Positions 23,651 through 32,187 of a DNA stretch of 32,187 nucleotides are shown here, piece after piece. The stretch covers positions 1 to 32,187 of the forward strand of contig JBKBII010000015.1 of the NCBI GenBank assembly GCA_046299415.1, in the 5' to 3' direction. The notes beneath the pieces are model-generated. The model made no database searches. It saw only the letters and a program-made list of their open reading frames with translations, and was not told the DNA's origin. The position numbers and the translations under genes were made by a program. This DNA is from JBKBII01 sp046299415. Lineage in GTDB: Bacteria; Pseudomonadota; Gammaproteobacteria; Ectothiorhodospirales; Ectothiorhodospiraceae. The first letter of the stretch is position 1, and every line of letters begins with the position of its first letter.

Positions 23651-26233
23651 TCAAGAGCTCGAGACAGGCCAATCCGCGACCCTGCCATCGGCGACATGCG
23701 CCTCAAAAGAGGCCATCGGCATCGGTCGCGCAAATAAGTTACCCTGAAAACGATCGCAGCCCTCGGCCTGCAAAGCCGCCAGCTGCTCGGCGTTTTCGAT
23801 GCCCTCGGCCACCACCGTCAATCCAAGATCATGCGCGAGCGAAATCGTGGCACGAACGATCGCTTTGTCGTTGGAATCACGGCCCAGATCCTCGATGAAT
23901 GCACGATCGATTTTCAGTTCAGACAAGGGCATTCGACGCAGATAGGCCAAAGAAGAATATCCGGTGCCAAAATCGTCGATCGACCAACCCGCACCGAGTG
24001 CGCAGCACGTCTGCATCTGCCTGAGGATCTGATCCGACAACTGCACGACCACCGCCTCGGTCACCTCCAGAATCAGGCGACCCGGCGGAACCGCATGACG
24101 CTCGAGCCCGAGCTTGAGTCGCTCGACAAACGCCTCGGTCGGCAACACCAACGCTGACAAGTTAACCGAAAGCGTCCACTCGCGTCGCTCGGGCTGCGTC
24201 TGCCAAAGCGCGAGTATTTCGCAGGCGCGATCAAGCACCTGAAGCGAAAGCGGCTGGATCAGACCCGTCTGCTCGGCAACCGGAATGAAGCGCCCCGGTG
24301 AAACATAGCCGCCCGCCCCATTGGGCAGCCGCGTCAAAATCTCCCCGCCCACCCAGCGCCCCGAAGCATCAACCTGCCCCTGGATGTACATTTCGATCTC
24401 GTGCTTTTCCAGTGCCGCTCGCAGCATCCGTTCGATCGCGTCACGTTCAACCAATTCCGCCCGCAGGCGTGGCCGATAAAAGCTCGCCCGCCTACGGGCC
24501 TCGCGTTTCGCCCGCGCCAACGCCAGATCGAGACGCTGCAAAGCTGAGAGCTCGGTCTCGAGCGGATCGGGCTGTACCGTCGCGCCCGCGGTCAGCGACA
24601 CGCGAAACTGGACACCCATCACCTCGATGGGCTGCGTGTTTAGGGCGTCAAGCAAATCCTGCACGCAGGCCGTCACCAATCGACCCTCACGATTGACGAC
24701 GAGACCATCGCGGATCACGAATCCCTCGATAGCGACGACGATCTCATCGCTACCCAGGTGAAAGATCCGCGAGCGCGACGGTTTCCGCTCGTGATCGACA
24801 GTCAACTGGAGCTGCTCAAGTACCTCGATCAAACGGGTGCCCAGAGTTCGCAATAGCTCGTCACCGAATGTATGGCCCTGGAGATCGTTGATGACCTTGA
24901 AATGATCGATATCCAGGAGGACCAGAATTAATGGAGCCGCTGACACAGACCCATCACCGGGGGAGTGGCCAGCCTCCGCAGCATGGGCGGCGAGCGTTCG
25001 TTTCAATGCTCGACGGTTTGGCAAGCCAGTGACCGGATCCTGATAGGCCAGATCGAGCTGGGCTTCGGCGGTTGCGCGCTGGCGAACACTCTCGGCCATA
25101 TTCGCCGCAGCTCGCTCGAGACGCTCGATTTCGGCCACGCGAAAACGTGCTGGCGCGAGCGTCATCGAACGACCGCTGGCCGATGCCTCGAGCTGCTCGA
25201 TGGCCCGATTGAGCGAATCGAAGATCTGGCGACCGGAAAAAACCAGCAACGCAAAATTCAATGAGCCCACCACCGCGAGCGCCGCCAACGTGCCAGTGAC
25301 GAGACCACGCTGGGCCTGACTTGAATCGGTGACGTCCTGCTTGAACTCGAGCCAGACCCGATCGGTCGACGCTGCCCGCGCCACCTCAGCCGTGGCCCCA
25401 TCGCCAAGCTCCGCAGACGAAGACAACGGTGGCGCTTCCAGAATTTCGGCCGCGACGGGGAACCGATCAATGCGATAGAACCGCTCACCGTCTCTTTCAC
25501 GCTCGATCGTCGCCCGCCCCTCATCACCCGCCGACCTGACGACCCGAACGCGGGTCTCGCGGTCGGAATCATTCCTCTCCAGCGCAGCGACGTCGACGGC
25601 CGTCGAAATCGCGACCACGGCCAGAATTCGACCGCGCTCGAACAGCGACAGTGTGACGACCGCTTCGAGACGCCCGTCGCGCCACGCCAGCGACCGCTTG
25701 GGTCGGCCATCAACGAGTGTCGACTGTAGCGCTTCGACCTGTGGCGCACCCGGTTTGCTGTCGTAGATGACACCCAGGACGGGGACTCGTACCACCAGAC
25801 GGGAAATTGCACCCATACCCGACAGCTGATTGAAAATCGGATCGAGCGCGATGACAGGATCGTCACCGTCCAGCAGCGCGCGCCTAAGACCGGCGTTGCG
25901 GGTGAAGTGGCGATGCAGCAGCTCCAGTGATTCGTGATGCCGAACGATTTGCGCCTGCCAGATGATCCGATGCGCTTCGGCCTGCGCTGTGTCCGCCAGT
26001 CGATTGGTGCGATCGACGACCACCAGCAACGTCACCAAAAACACTAACGTGGCAAGACCGAATACGACGGCCACCAGGATCAACAGCACACGCCGCAGCG
26101 TCATGGCCCTGGAATGATCGCGGTCCAATGCTGTCGACGCCGCGCTCATTCGACGACCATCGCGCCAACGAGGCGGGAACAATCTCTTGGCCCCACCATG
26201 CCATCGTGCCGTCGTATCGGTTGCATGCTTCAT
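23651..26233 (-). CDS. Membrane-bound c-di-GMP receptor/phosphodiesterase with degenerate GGDEF and EAL domains
   Basis: An 860-residue inner-membrane signalling protein. TM1 at about 49-73 and TM2 at 310-333 enclose a 235-residue periplasmic sensor region. A HAMP-like linker follows, then GGDEF (395-580) and EAL (595-845). The GGDEF motif reads GSDEI (494-498), so cyclase activity is unlikely. The EAL signature is EIL-x-R (631-635). Other EAL residues are kept: NLS, EVTE, IDDFGTGYSS (about 752), LKIDR, AEGIE and FQGN (Q in place). It is therefore predicted to hydrolyse or bind c-di-GMP. The ATG at 26233 overlaps the rhodanese stop (ATGA). The frame extends upstream to 26344, inside the rhodanese gene, and that part is rejected. 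ATGs at 26149 and 26104 also precede TM1. Confidence 0.9.
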   Translation of the reverse strand: MKHATDTTARWHGGAKRLFPPRWRDGRRMSAASTALDRDHSRAMTLRRVLLILVAVVFGLATLVFLVTLLVVVDRTNRLADTAQAEAHRIIWQAQIVRHHESLELLHRHFTRNAGLRRALLDGDDPVIALDPIFNQLSGMGAISRLVVRVPVLGVIYDSKPGAPQVEALQSTLVDGRPKRSLAWRDGRLEAVVTLSLFERGRILAVVAISTAVDVAALERNDSDRETRVRVVRSAGDEGRATIERERDGERFYRIDRFPVAAEILEAPPLSSSAELGDGATAEVARAASTDRVWLEFKQDVTDSSQAQRGLVTGTLAALAVVGSLNFALLVFSGRQIFDSLNRAIEQLEASASGRSMTLAPARFRVAEIERLERAAANMAESVRQRATAEAQLDLAYQDPVTGLPNRRALKRTLAAHAAEAGHSPGDGSVSAAPLILVLLDIDHFKVINDLQGHTFGDELLRTLGTRLIEVLEQLQLTVDHERKPSRSRIFHLGSDEIVVAIEGFVIRDGLVVNREGRLVTACVQDLLDALNTQPIEVMGVQFRVSLTAGATVQPDPLETELSALQRLDLALARAKREARRRASFYRPRLRAELVERDAIERMLRAALEKHEIEMYIQGQVDASGRWVGGEILTRLPNGAGGYVSPGRFIPVAEQTGLIQPLSLQVLDRACEILALWQTQPERREWTLSVNLSALVLPTEAFVERLKLGLERHAVPPGRLILEVTEAVVVQLSDQILRQMQTCCALGAGWSIDDFGTGYSSLAYLRRMPLSELKIDRAFIEDLGRDSNDKAIVRATISLAHDLGLTVVAEGIENAEQLAALQAEGCDRFQGNLFARPMPMASFEAHVADGRVADWPVSSS

Positions 26234-26727
26234 TCCACAGGCAAGCCAGCGCGTCGCCACGCCGGAAAGCCGTCGCGAAAATAGGCGACATGAGTCCACC
26301 CCCAGGCGACTGCGAGACGTGTTGCCGCCTCGGTTCTCCAGCACAGGGCGGCATTGCAGTACAAGACGACCGGCCTGTCCTTTTCACCAACGACCGCGCT
26401 GAGATTTGCCTCGGTAAAACGATTGTCGGGGTGATCAGCGCGACTCATGATCGGCAGATTGACGGCACCCGGAATCCGCGACTGCTCATAATCACCGCGC
26501 ACCCGCACATCAACGAACGGCACCCCATCGCGAAACATCGTCCAAGCGGTTGCGGCGTCGATCCGGGTCGCGCCCGAGACATGCTCCGCGGACGATTTTC
26601 TGGACATCGCATCAGAAGCGATGCCGGCATGATCACCGCCTGCAATCGCCGGGCGCGAACCGGCCAATGCCACCCAGGATATTGCCCCGACGACCCAAAC
26701 CGTCACTTGCCGCCGTAACAGACTCAT
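26230..26727 (-). CDS. Exported rhodanese-like protein
   Basis: A 165-residue rhodanese-domain protein predicted to be periplasmic. The start at 26727 (MSLLRRQVTVWVVGAISWVA) gives a signal peptide with a likely cleavage after AIA at about residue 29. The rhodanese fold is seen in WTMFRDGVPFVDVRVRGDYEQSRIPGA, the pre-active-site PVVLYCNAALCWRTEAAT and the final YFRDGFPAWRRAGLPVE. The candidate catalytic cysteine is C124. Its loop (CNAALCWR) carries a second cysteine, C129, and lacks the usual CxxGxR pattern, resembling the CNGPxCxRS loops of some exported relatives. It starts 16 bases after the lipoprotein stop and its TGA overlaps the next ATG. A role in sulfane-sulfur transfer or sensing is inferred. 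Confidence 0.88.
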   Translation of the reverse strand: MSLLRRQVTVWVVGAISWVALAGSRPAIAGGDHAGIASDAMSRKSSAEHVSGATRIDAATAWTMFRDGVPFVDVRVRGDYEQSRIPGAVNLPIMSRADHPDNRFTEANLSAVVGEKDRPVVLYCNAALCWRTEAATRLAVAWGWTHVAYFRDGFPAWRRAGLPVE

Positions 26728-26743
26728 CGTCACGTCGCGAGGC

Positions 26744-27619
26744 TCACTGACCGCCGGAACGTTCCGTCGGTGTGCCCTCGTCGCGATAATCTCGAGCACA
26801 CCCGGATAACTCGCCCGCAGGCGTCATAAGCGTCACTGCCCTTTCGATGCGCTCGCCACTCATAGAATCCACGCAAACGGTATCCGCGGAGGCGAAGCGC
26901 AGCGAATATCTGCCATCGTCGAGGCTCAGAGCCCCGCCATCGTCAGCCCAAGCGACACCCTCGTATACCGCCATCGCGCCCGACTGTTCGAGCAGCACAG
27001 CGCGTCCAAGCGAATCGCCGCCCTGTCCGTGGACCTCGAGCAACCAACCTGGCTCTTGCCCCACCGCACGTAACGCCAAACCGCGTTCTCGTCCCTCAGC
27101 CCACGGCGATCGTTCGCCCTCGGAGACAGCGCAATCGAGCGCATCGGACGACCGACCTGACGACATCGGAGCCTGAGTCCACAACGCCGTCTCACCCCGA
27201 TTCCAGAATTCGTGGCCTTCGTCGTCGGCGTACCGCGCGCCGGAAGCCGCGACGACCTGTGGTAACAACCGCTGCCCCTCTCCGTTTTCCAGCACCACAT
27301 GATTGGCCGAAAAACTCGCCTCGACGAGCAAGTCGCCACATCGAAACGTGACACGGGAACTCGGCTGAATGGGCTCGGCGACTTCCGCGCCCGCGGTGTC
27401 CACGACGGCTTCAATATCGGCTGCCACCCCCTGATCGTCGCCACTCAATTCAGCAACCCGCGGGGGGGCGGGTGCCGATTCTGGCGCATCACCACCGCAA
27501 GCGGCCAGCATCACAGCGGCCAACCCTGCGACCACTATCCCCCTCGAGGGACCACGAGAAGCCCGGCACAGGGTTTCAAGGTTCTTGTCACACGACAGCA
27601 CATCGGCACGACGATCCAT
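26744..27619 (-). CDS. Lipoprotein with MliC-like and COG3650-like domains
   Basis: A 291-residue envelope lipoprotein. The ATG at 27619 is chosen for AGGAG six bases upstream. The lipobox LAAC places the lipidated cysteine at 41 after a long n-region; the next residues GGD put Asp at +4, not +2, so outer-membrane sorting is plausible. Residues 89-150 resemble MliC, the C-type lysozyme inhibitor (VTFRCGD, VVLENGEGQRLLPQV, ARYADDEGHEFWNRG). Residues 181-277 resemble the COG3650 type (ALRAVGQEPGWLLEV, then CVDSMSGERIERAVT and GCARDY). Both resemblances are from memory. It is the first gene of a tight three-gene unit with the rhodanese and the c-di-GMP protein. Confidence 0.85.
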   Translation of the reverse strand: MDRRADVLSCDKNLETLCRASRGPSRGIVVAGLAAVMLAACGGDAPESAPAPPRVAELSGDDQGVAADIEAVVDTAGAEVAEPIQPSSRVTFRCGDLLVEASFSANHVVLENGEGQRLLPQVVAASGARYADDEGHEFWNRGETALWTQAPMSSGRSSDALDCAVSEGERSPWAEGRERGLALRAVGQEPGWLLEVHGQGGDSLGRAVLLEQSGAMAVYEGVAWADDGGALSLDDGRYSLRFASADTVCVDSMSGERIERAVTLMTPAGELSGCARDYRDEGTPTERSGGQ

Positions 27620-28310
27620 CCAACACTCCTTCATCAAAAGATGAGATAACGCCGAAAGACAGGCATCGCGAGGCGGCCGTGAAACCGAGACCGATCTGCT
27701 GCCCCAACTCGAAACATTGCTGGAGAGCATGCGCCATACACCTGAACTCGACAGCGAGACGCGATGACGGTGTCAAAATCAATCGCAACGAACTCAATCA
27801 CTCGTCATCCGCGGCGCGGATCAACAGACTGCGCATTCAAAACGCTTCAGAGAAAGCAGCATAAGACGCGAACGAAATTTAACGCAACGCGCCTCAATAG
27901 CGCGCCACGCGATGTAACGAGTCATCAAGTGTGAATGCAGCACCGCTCGACATCGCGGAGCGCCAAGTGCTGCGCCGGCGTGAACACTCGAGAGACCGTT
28001 ACACCGCAACCGCAACGCGTGAGCATCGAATTTCGACGCCATCACACCCGAGTATGGGTGATCGCCAAGCGTCCGAATCAACAATAGCCGTGGAGGTCGC
28101 GAGTGTCTTCAAGTCTCGCAAGTCCGCACAAACCGATTACCGCGAACGAATCGAAACCGAGCACATGTCGATCGAAGCCGCCGCGTGTCCCGATTCCTAC
28201 ACGACACGATCCGGCAGTGTCATATTCGGAGTCGGCCCTCACGTCGCCTTCGTCTCTCATGAGCGCCCGGGCCAACCGCATGAGGATCGCGCCGCCACCC
28301 TCGAGCCGCA
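27620..28310. other. Intergenic region between hrpB and the lipoprotein
   Basis: No gene is supported in these 691 bases. A plus-strand frame near 27690-27767 reads like a protein (DLLPQLETLLESMR) but has no start codon. A 162-codon plus-strand frame (27931-28419) overlaps hrpB and is not protein-like. No clear hrpB terminator is visible. Confidence 0.5.
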
Positions 28311-31277
28311 TCATTCGCCTCTAGGCTTGGCGCGCTGGGTTGCGCTCGCGGTAAGTGGATCATCAGGCCAAGGATGCCGAGGATATCGGCCACGTAAATC
28401 GCGTCGCACGGCGGCATAGCCACGAGCCCAAAATCCCGCAAGATCTTGCGTCACTGCCGCCGGGCGACCCGCAGGTGAACACAGCTCAATCGTGAGCGGC
28501 ACGCGGCCCGCCGCGATCCGCGGCGTCACTGAAAGTCCAAACCATTCCTGCACCCGCGCGGCGACGTAGGCCGCGGGCGGATCGGCCAACGGTCGGTATT
28601 CGATCGCAGCACGCCGGCCGCTCGGCAAGACCCAATGCGTGGGCGCCAATTGCGCCAGAGCGCGCAGCAAACGCGGATCTTGCGCCATCAGCCAGGCGCC
28701 GACCGGCCACGCCCCCAAAGGATCAAGAGCGGCGATCTCATCGCGGCGGCTCAAGCCGGCCACCAATGGCACGAGCCACTGTTCGACGCTCGAGAGAACG
28801 ACAGCTGGCGTGACAGACGGCCAGACCAAGCCATCCGTGACCCCAGCAGAATCAGTATCCGGCGCAGAAAAAACGCGATGCAAGAACTCGATTCGCGCCG
28901 CCAAAGCAGCGGCGGCGCTGGAACCCCGTGGCGGATCATCGAAATGCTCCAGCGTCCTCCATTCCGCGCACAGGCCCTCGACGAGCGCAGCACTCGCCGC
29001 TGGTGCATCGTCGCGCTCCAGTGGCACGCGGCAGCGCTCAAGCACCAACGCACCGATCCGTTGCTCGCGCCAAGCCTCGACCCGACCCGCATCGGCATGC
29101 CATATCAGGCCACGAGACTCACGTCGACCCGGTGCGTTGCTCCATGCACGCTCGGCCAGCGGCCAAACCCGGCGCGCCAACACGTCGTCACCGGCGTGGG
29201 CGCCAGCATTCACCTCGACGGCAACGGCTCCAGCGGCATCACGCAAAACGGCGCGATGCGATTCGCCCACCGAACCGTACGCACCCACTCGTGCCCAACG
29301 CCCATTGACCAGCCGGAGGCGACCATCCTCCAGCCTTGCGATTCGATCAGGAAAAGCGCGCATCAGCGCATGGCTCAACTCATTTATCAACGCAGGATCG
29401 GTTCGCACAGACCAACCGTCATGCATCGAGCGTCGCGTGTCATCGCGAACCGTATGATCGCGGCGATCGCTCGAGGCGCGTTCACGACTGGAATCAGACG
29501 TCGCCTCGGGAGCCATGGCACCCGAGGCGACACCACGCGCCGCGCTCATCGCTGCTCGGTCTCGCAGGCGTGTTGCGCGCGCGATGATATTCGCCAGCGT
29601 CTGGGGTGCCAGACCATCGACCGCAAAACCGCGACCTGCCCTGCGATTGCTCTGCCGATCAAGCGACACCCTGAGCAAGGCATCGAGGGATTCACGCAGA
29701 TCCACTGCTGCGGTCGGGCTCGGAGCAGCCTCGAGCAACGCCGCCAGATGCGCTGCGGTCGTGAGCGCTCGATCACGCTCAAAGGCCGCGGCAGCGGCCG
29801 TTTGATCGACCATCGACAACAAGAGCCGCGCCAAGCGAGGGCTTGTTCCGGATTGCCACAGACGGCGGCCCTGCGGAGTGATTCGCGCGTCGTCATCGAG
29901 CGCGTCGAACCGGCGCAACAAATCACTGGCCTGCTCACAAGCCCCCGCAGGGGGCACAACCAACCAGGCCAGCTCCTCGCTCGTCGCGCCATAAGCCGCA
30001 ATCGCCAGAATAGTCTCGGCCAAATCGCTATCCAGAAGCGAAGGCCGCAAGGCTCGCGGCCAGGCAGCAAACCGCGCCTCGGGATACAGTCGCAACACGT
30101 TGCCGGGCGCCGTTCGGCCTGCGCGGCCGGCCCGTTGCACGGCGTTGGCCTTCGTGATCCACCGCGTCTCCAAACGGGTCAAGCCGACGTTGGCGTCGAA
30201 TCGCGGCCGCCGATGCAGACCGCAATCGATGACATTGCGCACGCCCTCGATCGTCACACTCGTCTCGGCGACGTCGGTCGCAAGAATCCAGCGACGACCC
30301 AGAAGCCCGGCACCCCGACACAACGCGGCGCGCTGGTGACGCGGCGACGTGCCCCCGTGCAGCTCGATGACGACATCCCGGGTCGGCAAGCGCGGCCGCA
30401 AAAGCTCGGCCAGACGCCGGATCTCCTGCACACCGGGCAAGAAGATCAAAACGTCGCCGCCACCAACCGCCCCGTCGTGATCGAGGGTCACCGACTGACC
30501 GCGGTCATCACTCAACTGCCCGGCGAGCGCGGTCGTCACGATATCGACCACACGCTCGAGGCCGCGCCGATCGAGCAGCAGGCGATCGGATGCCGCGCCC
30601 GCGTTCTGCCCACCGAAATGGGCCCCGACATGACTGACGCGCAGCGGATACACCCGACCGGGAATGTCGATCGACGTCAGCGCGCTCTCGGCCACCAAGG
30701 CTCGCTGCGCACCGGATGCATCCCATTGCTGGCTCAGGTCGTCGAGTTCGACGCTCGCCGACATCAACAGCACACGCAGATCCTCCCGCCACAGTCCACG
30801 CGCATGCCGCAACAAGGCCAGCAGCAGATCGATCGTCGCCGAGCGCTCGTGAAATTCGTCAAGTGCAACGCCCGCCACCCCCTCAAGCGCCGGGTCACTG
30901 ACGAGCCGACGCAACGCCACCCCCTCGGTCATCACGATGATTCGCGACTGTGGTGATTCCTGATGTTCGTCGCGCGTGTGCAAGGCGATACGCTGCCCCA
31001 CAGGCTCACCAAGGGACGACGCCAGACGTTCAGCCGCGGCCCGCGCGGCCATTCGTCGCGGCACGGTCAACCACCATCGACAGATCTGCGCCGGACCTGA
31101 TCGAGCGGGCACAAAAGACGACTGCAACGAAGACTCTGCCGAGCCTTCGATCAGCCATAACGGGACACGAGTCGTTTTGCCGGCGCCAGGCGTCGCTGAA
31201 AGAACGACCGAGGCCCCCGGATGTAACGCCGCCAGTACTTTGGTGCGATAGGCATCGATGGCGAACTCAGCCGTCAT
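28311..31277 (-). CDS. hrpB: ATP-dependent RNA helicase HrpB (DEAH/DExH family)
   Basis: A superfamily 2 helicase of the HrpA/HrpB group. Motif I is ATPGAGKTT (28-36), motif II is DEFH (140-143, then ERS), motif III is MSASV (about 172), and the second RecA domain has LIFLPGVQEIRRL, ATDVAETSVTIEGVRNVID and QRAGRAGR. The HrpB-specific C-terminal part includes PQTLANIIARA and LWPSVTPAVVLSSVEQWLVPL. At 988 residues it is longer than E. coli HrpB (about 820), with added Arg/Ser-rich stretches near 585-645 and near 45-65. The ATG at 31277 is preferred to a TTG at 31322. Its cellular role is poorly known even in model species. The gene lies 87 bases after the EamA-type transporter and may be co-transcribed. 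Confidence 0.95.
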   Translation of the reverse strand: MTAEFAIDAYRTKVLAALHPGASVVLSATPGAGKTTRVPLWLIEGSAESSLQSSFVPARSGPAQICRWWLTVPRRMAARAAAERLASSLGEPVGQRIALHTRDEHQESPQSRIIVMTEGVALRRLVSDPALEGVAGVALDEFHERSATIDLLLALLRHARGLWREDLRVLLMSASVELDDLSQQWDASGAQRALVAESALTSIDIPGRVYPLRVSHVGAHFGGQNAGAASDRLLLDRRGLERVVDIVTTALAGQLSDDRGQSVTLDHDGAVGGGDVLIFLPGVQEIRRLAELLRPRLPTRDVVIELHGGTSPRHQRAALCRGAGLLGRRWILATDVAETSVTIEGVRNVIDCGLHRRPRFDANVGLTRLETRWITKANAVQRAGRAGRTAPGNVLRLYPEARFAAWPRALRPSLLDSDLAETILAIAAYGATSEELAWLVVPPAGACEQASDLLRRFDALDDDARITPQGRRLWQSGTSPRLARLLLSMVDQTAAAAAFERDRALTTAAHLAALLEAAPSPTAAVDLRESLDALLRVSLDRQSNRRAGRGFAVDGLAPQTLANIIARATRLRDRAAMSAARGVASGAMAPEATSDSSRERASSDRRDHTVRDDTRRSMHDGWSVRTDPALINELSHALMRAFPDRIARLEDGRLRLVNGRWARVGAYGSVGESHRAVLRDAAGAVAVEVNAGAHAGDDVLARRVWPLAERAWSNAPGRRESRGLIWHADAGRVEAWREQRIGALVLERCRVPLERDDAPAASAALVEGLCAEWRTLEHFDDPPRGSSAAAALAARIEFLHRVFSAPDTDSAGVTDGLVWPSVTPAVVLSSVEQWLVPLVAGLSRRDEIAALDPLGAWPVGAWLMAQDPRLLRALAQLAPTHWVLPSGRRAAIEYRPLADPPAAYVAARVQEWFGLSVTPRIAAGRVPLTIELCSPAGRPAAVTQDLAGFWARGYAAVRRDLRGRYPRHPWPDDPLTASATQRAKPRGE

Positions 31278-31364
31278 GACTCCACTCGATTCCGTTGATC
31301 GGTCGGGGGCGTCGGGCGACAACCGTCGCGCCGTCGTCGCTCGACTGGCCTCCGCGCCCGGGCC

Positions 31365-32187
31365 TCACCCGAGCGCGATCGCGAGAATGCCGAGCATCGC
31401 CGCGACAAACCCGAGGCGTTGCAAGCCGGACAGGCGCTCGCGCAAAAACAGCCAGGCGGCGGCAGCCGTCGGAATCGGGCTCATCGCGCCGGCCACCGCT
31501 ACGATCGAAAGAAAGCCCCCGCGCACGGCCAATACAAACGCGACCGTAGCACCGGCCTGTAACAGCCCAGCCAAAAGCAACAGCCCCCACAATCCGCGAT
31601 CGACGCGCAGTGGCGGACGCCGCCACAACGCGACGCCGCAGAGTATGCCGCCGGCCATCAAAATCGAGACGACCACCGGCCACAGCGGATGCCCTGCCTG
31701 CGCCTGACCGAGAAACACAAACACCAGCCCAAAACCCAATCCCGCGACCGTCGCCTCGAAGAAGCCCGACGGCATCCGCCGCCACCAAGCCGGTGGCGGC
31801 AAACCGGGATCACGCGCCACGCCATGCACCGTCACCGCGCCACCTTGCTGCCCCCCAGAGACGAGCGCAATCGCTGCGATCAAAAGCGCCACACCAACCA
31901 ACGCCAACCACGCCGGTCGCTCACCGAAGCCGAGCCCGACCACCACGGGCACGATTGCTGACCACACGCCAGTGATCGCGGACACGAGCCCGAAGCTTCC
32001 GCGGGCAAAACCGACGTAGTACGCGAGCAAACCGACGGCCAACGCCGCACCTGTCGCAAGCCCCCACACAAACGCGGATGGCGTCAACGGCCCGGCCATC
32101 AGCCATGCCAGACCCAGCAGCAAGATCCCCGTCGCGAGGGAGGAGAGCGTCGCCACCCAGAGCGCCGCGAGCCGTCGCGACGCCAGT
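31365..32187 (-). CDS. EamA/DMT-superfamily transporter, N-terminus cut by window edge
   Basis: The frame is open to the right edge, so the true start lies outside. A GTG at 32156 would cut off the first helix typical of this family, and the residues before it (ASRRLAALW) continue naturally. About nine hydrophobic helices remain, in two halves: first half with LATGAALAVGLLAYYVGFARGS and SAITGVWSAIVPVVVGL, second half with GLVFVFLG, GLLLLAGLLQAGATVAFVLA and AVAGAMSPIPTAAAAWLFLRE. This two-fold EamA layout marks an inner-membrane metabolite exporter of unknown substrate. Confidence 0.9.
   Translation of the reverse strand, partial: LASRRLAALWVATLSSLATGILLLGLAWLMAGPLTPSAFVWGLATGAALAVGLLAYYVGFARGSFGLVSAITGVWSAIVPVVVGLGFGERPAWLALVGVALLIAAIALVSGGQQGGAVTVHGVARDPGLPPPAWWRRMPSGFFEATVAGLGFGLVFVFLGQAQAGHPLWPVVVSILMAGGILCGVALWRRPPLRVDRGLWGLLLLAGLLQAGATVAFVLAVRGGFLSIVAVAGAMSPIPTAAAAWLFLRERLSGLQRLGFVAAMLGILAIALG

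Noticed and set aside
27690..27767. Short protein-like plus-strand frame (DLLPQLETLLESMR)
   Set aside because: A stop lies just upstream and there is no start codon before the protein-like part.
27931..28419. 162-codon plus-strand frame
   Set aside because: Overlaps the end of hrpB, lacks a ribosome-binding site and has no protein-like pattern.
28635..30956. 773-codon plus-strand frame opposite hrpB
   Set aside because: Antisense shadow of hrpB with very high Arg/Gln content and no motif.
1..32187. CRISPR array, insertion sequence, prophage or transfer gene
   Set aside because: No regularly spaced repeats, transposase or integrase motifs, or phage-like genes were seen. All recognised genes are chromosomal in type.

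Overview
The window looks like chromosomal DNA of a GC-rich gammaproteobacterium, probably a facultative or obligate autotroph near the Chromatiales/Ectothiorhodospiraceae type. That placement is an inference. It rests on a type I phosphoribulokinase (Calvin cycle), a two-subunit glycyl-tRNA synthetase, TcdA, HrpB, Tas, a trxA-rho pair, an adenylylatable type I glutamine synthetase with a sigma-54/NtrC-type control region, and an AscD-like ferredoxin reductase next to rho. There is no rRNA, recognisable tRNA, insertion sequence, phage gene or CRISPR array. By my coordinates only about 77% of the window is protein-coding, low for a bacterium, and many gaps are 300-700 bases long.

Layout. Bases 1-9427 are read on +: a fragment of an upstream gene, an SLC13-type transporter with RCK_C domains, prk, a small unknown protein, tas, a membrane protein built from three similar segments that overlaps a TatD nuclease gene by four bases, and tcdA. 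Bases 9732-14924 are read on -: glyQ, glyS, plsC and a metallo-beta-lactamase-fold protein that has lost its metal ligands. Bases 15598-21689 are read on +: a CDF metal exporter, glnA, trxA and rho. Bases 21754 to the right edge are read on -, in transcription order: a truncated EamA-type transporter, hrpB, a lipoprotein/rhodanese/GGDEF-EAL cluster, a small DUF5362-like membrane protein and the ferredoxin reductase.

How the genes work together. Most are housekeeping functions: glycine charging, phospholipid acylation, tRNA t6A cyclisation, transcription termination, thiol redox and nitrogen assimilation. Prk adds carbon fixation. The most system-like region is 23651-27619. There a lipoprotein with MliC-like and COG3650-like parts, an exported rhodanese and a two-TM receptor with degenerate GGDEF and intact EAL motifs are packed together, with 16-base and ATGA-overlap junctions. 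This suggests an envelope-sensing c-di-GMP phosphodiesterase module.

The best regulatory signals are three GCAC-N7-GTGC sites plus a near-consensus sigma-54 promoter before glnA, a UUCG-loop terminator after glnA, and short tandem repeats upstream of prk (17 bp) and of the CDF gene (16 bp).
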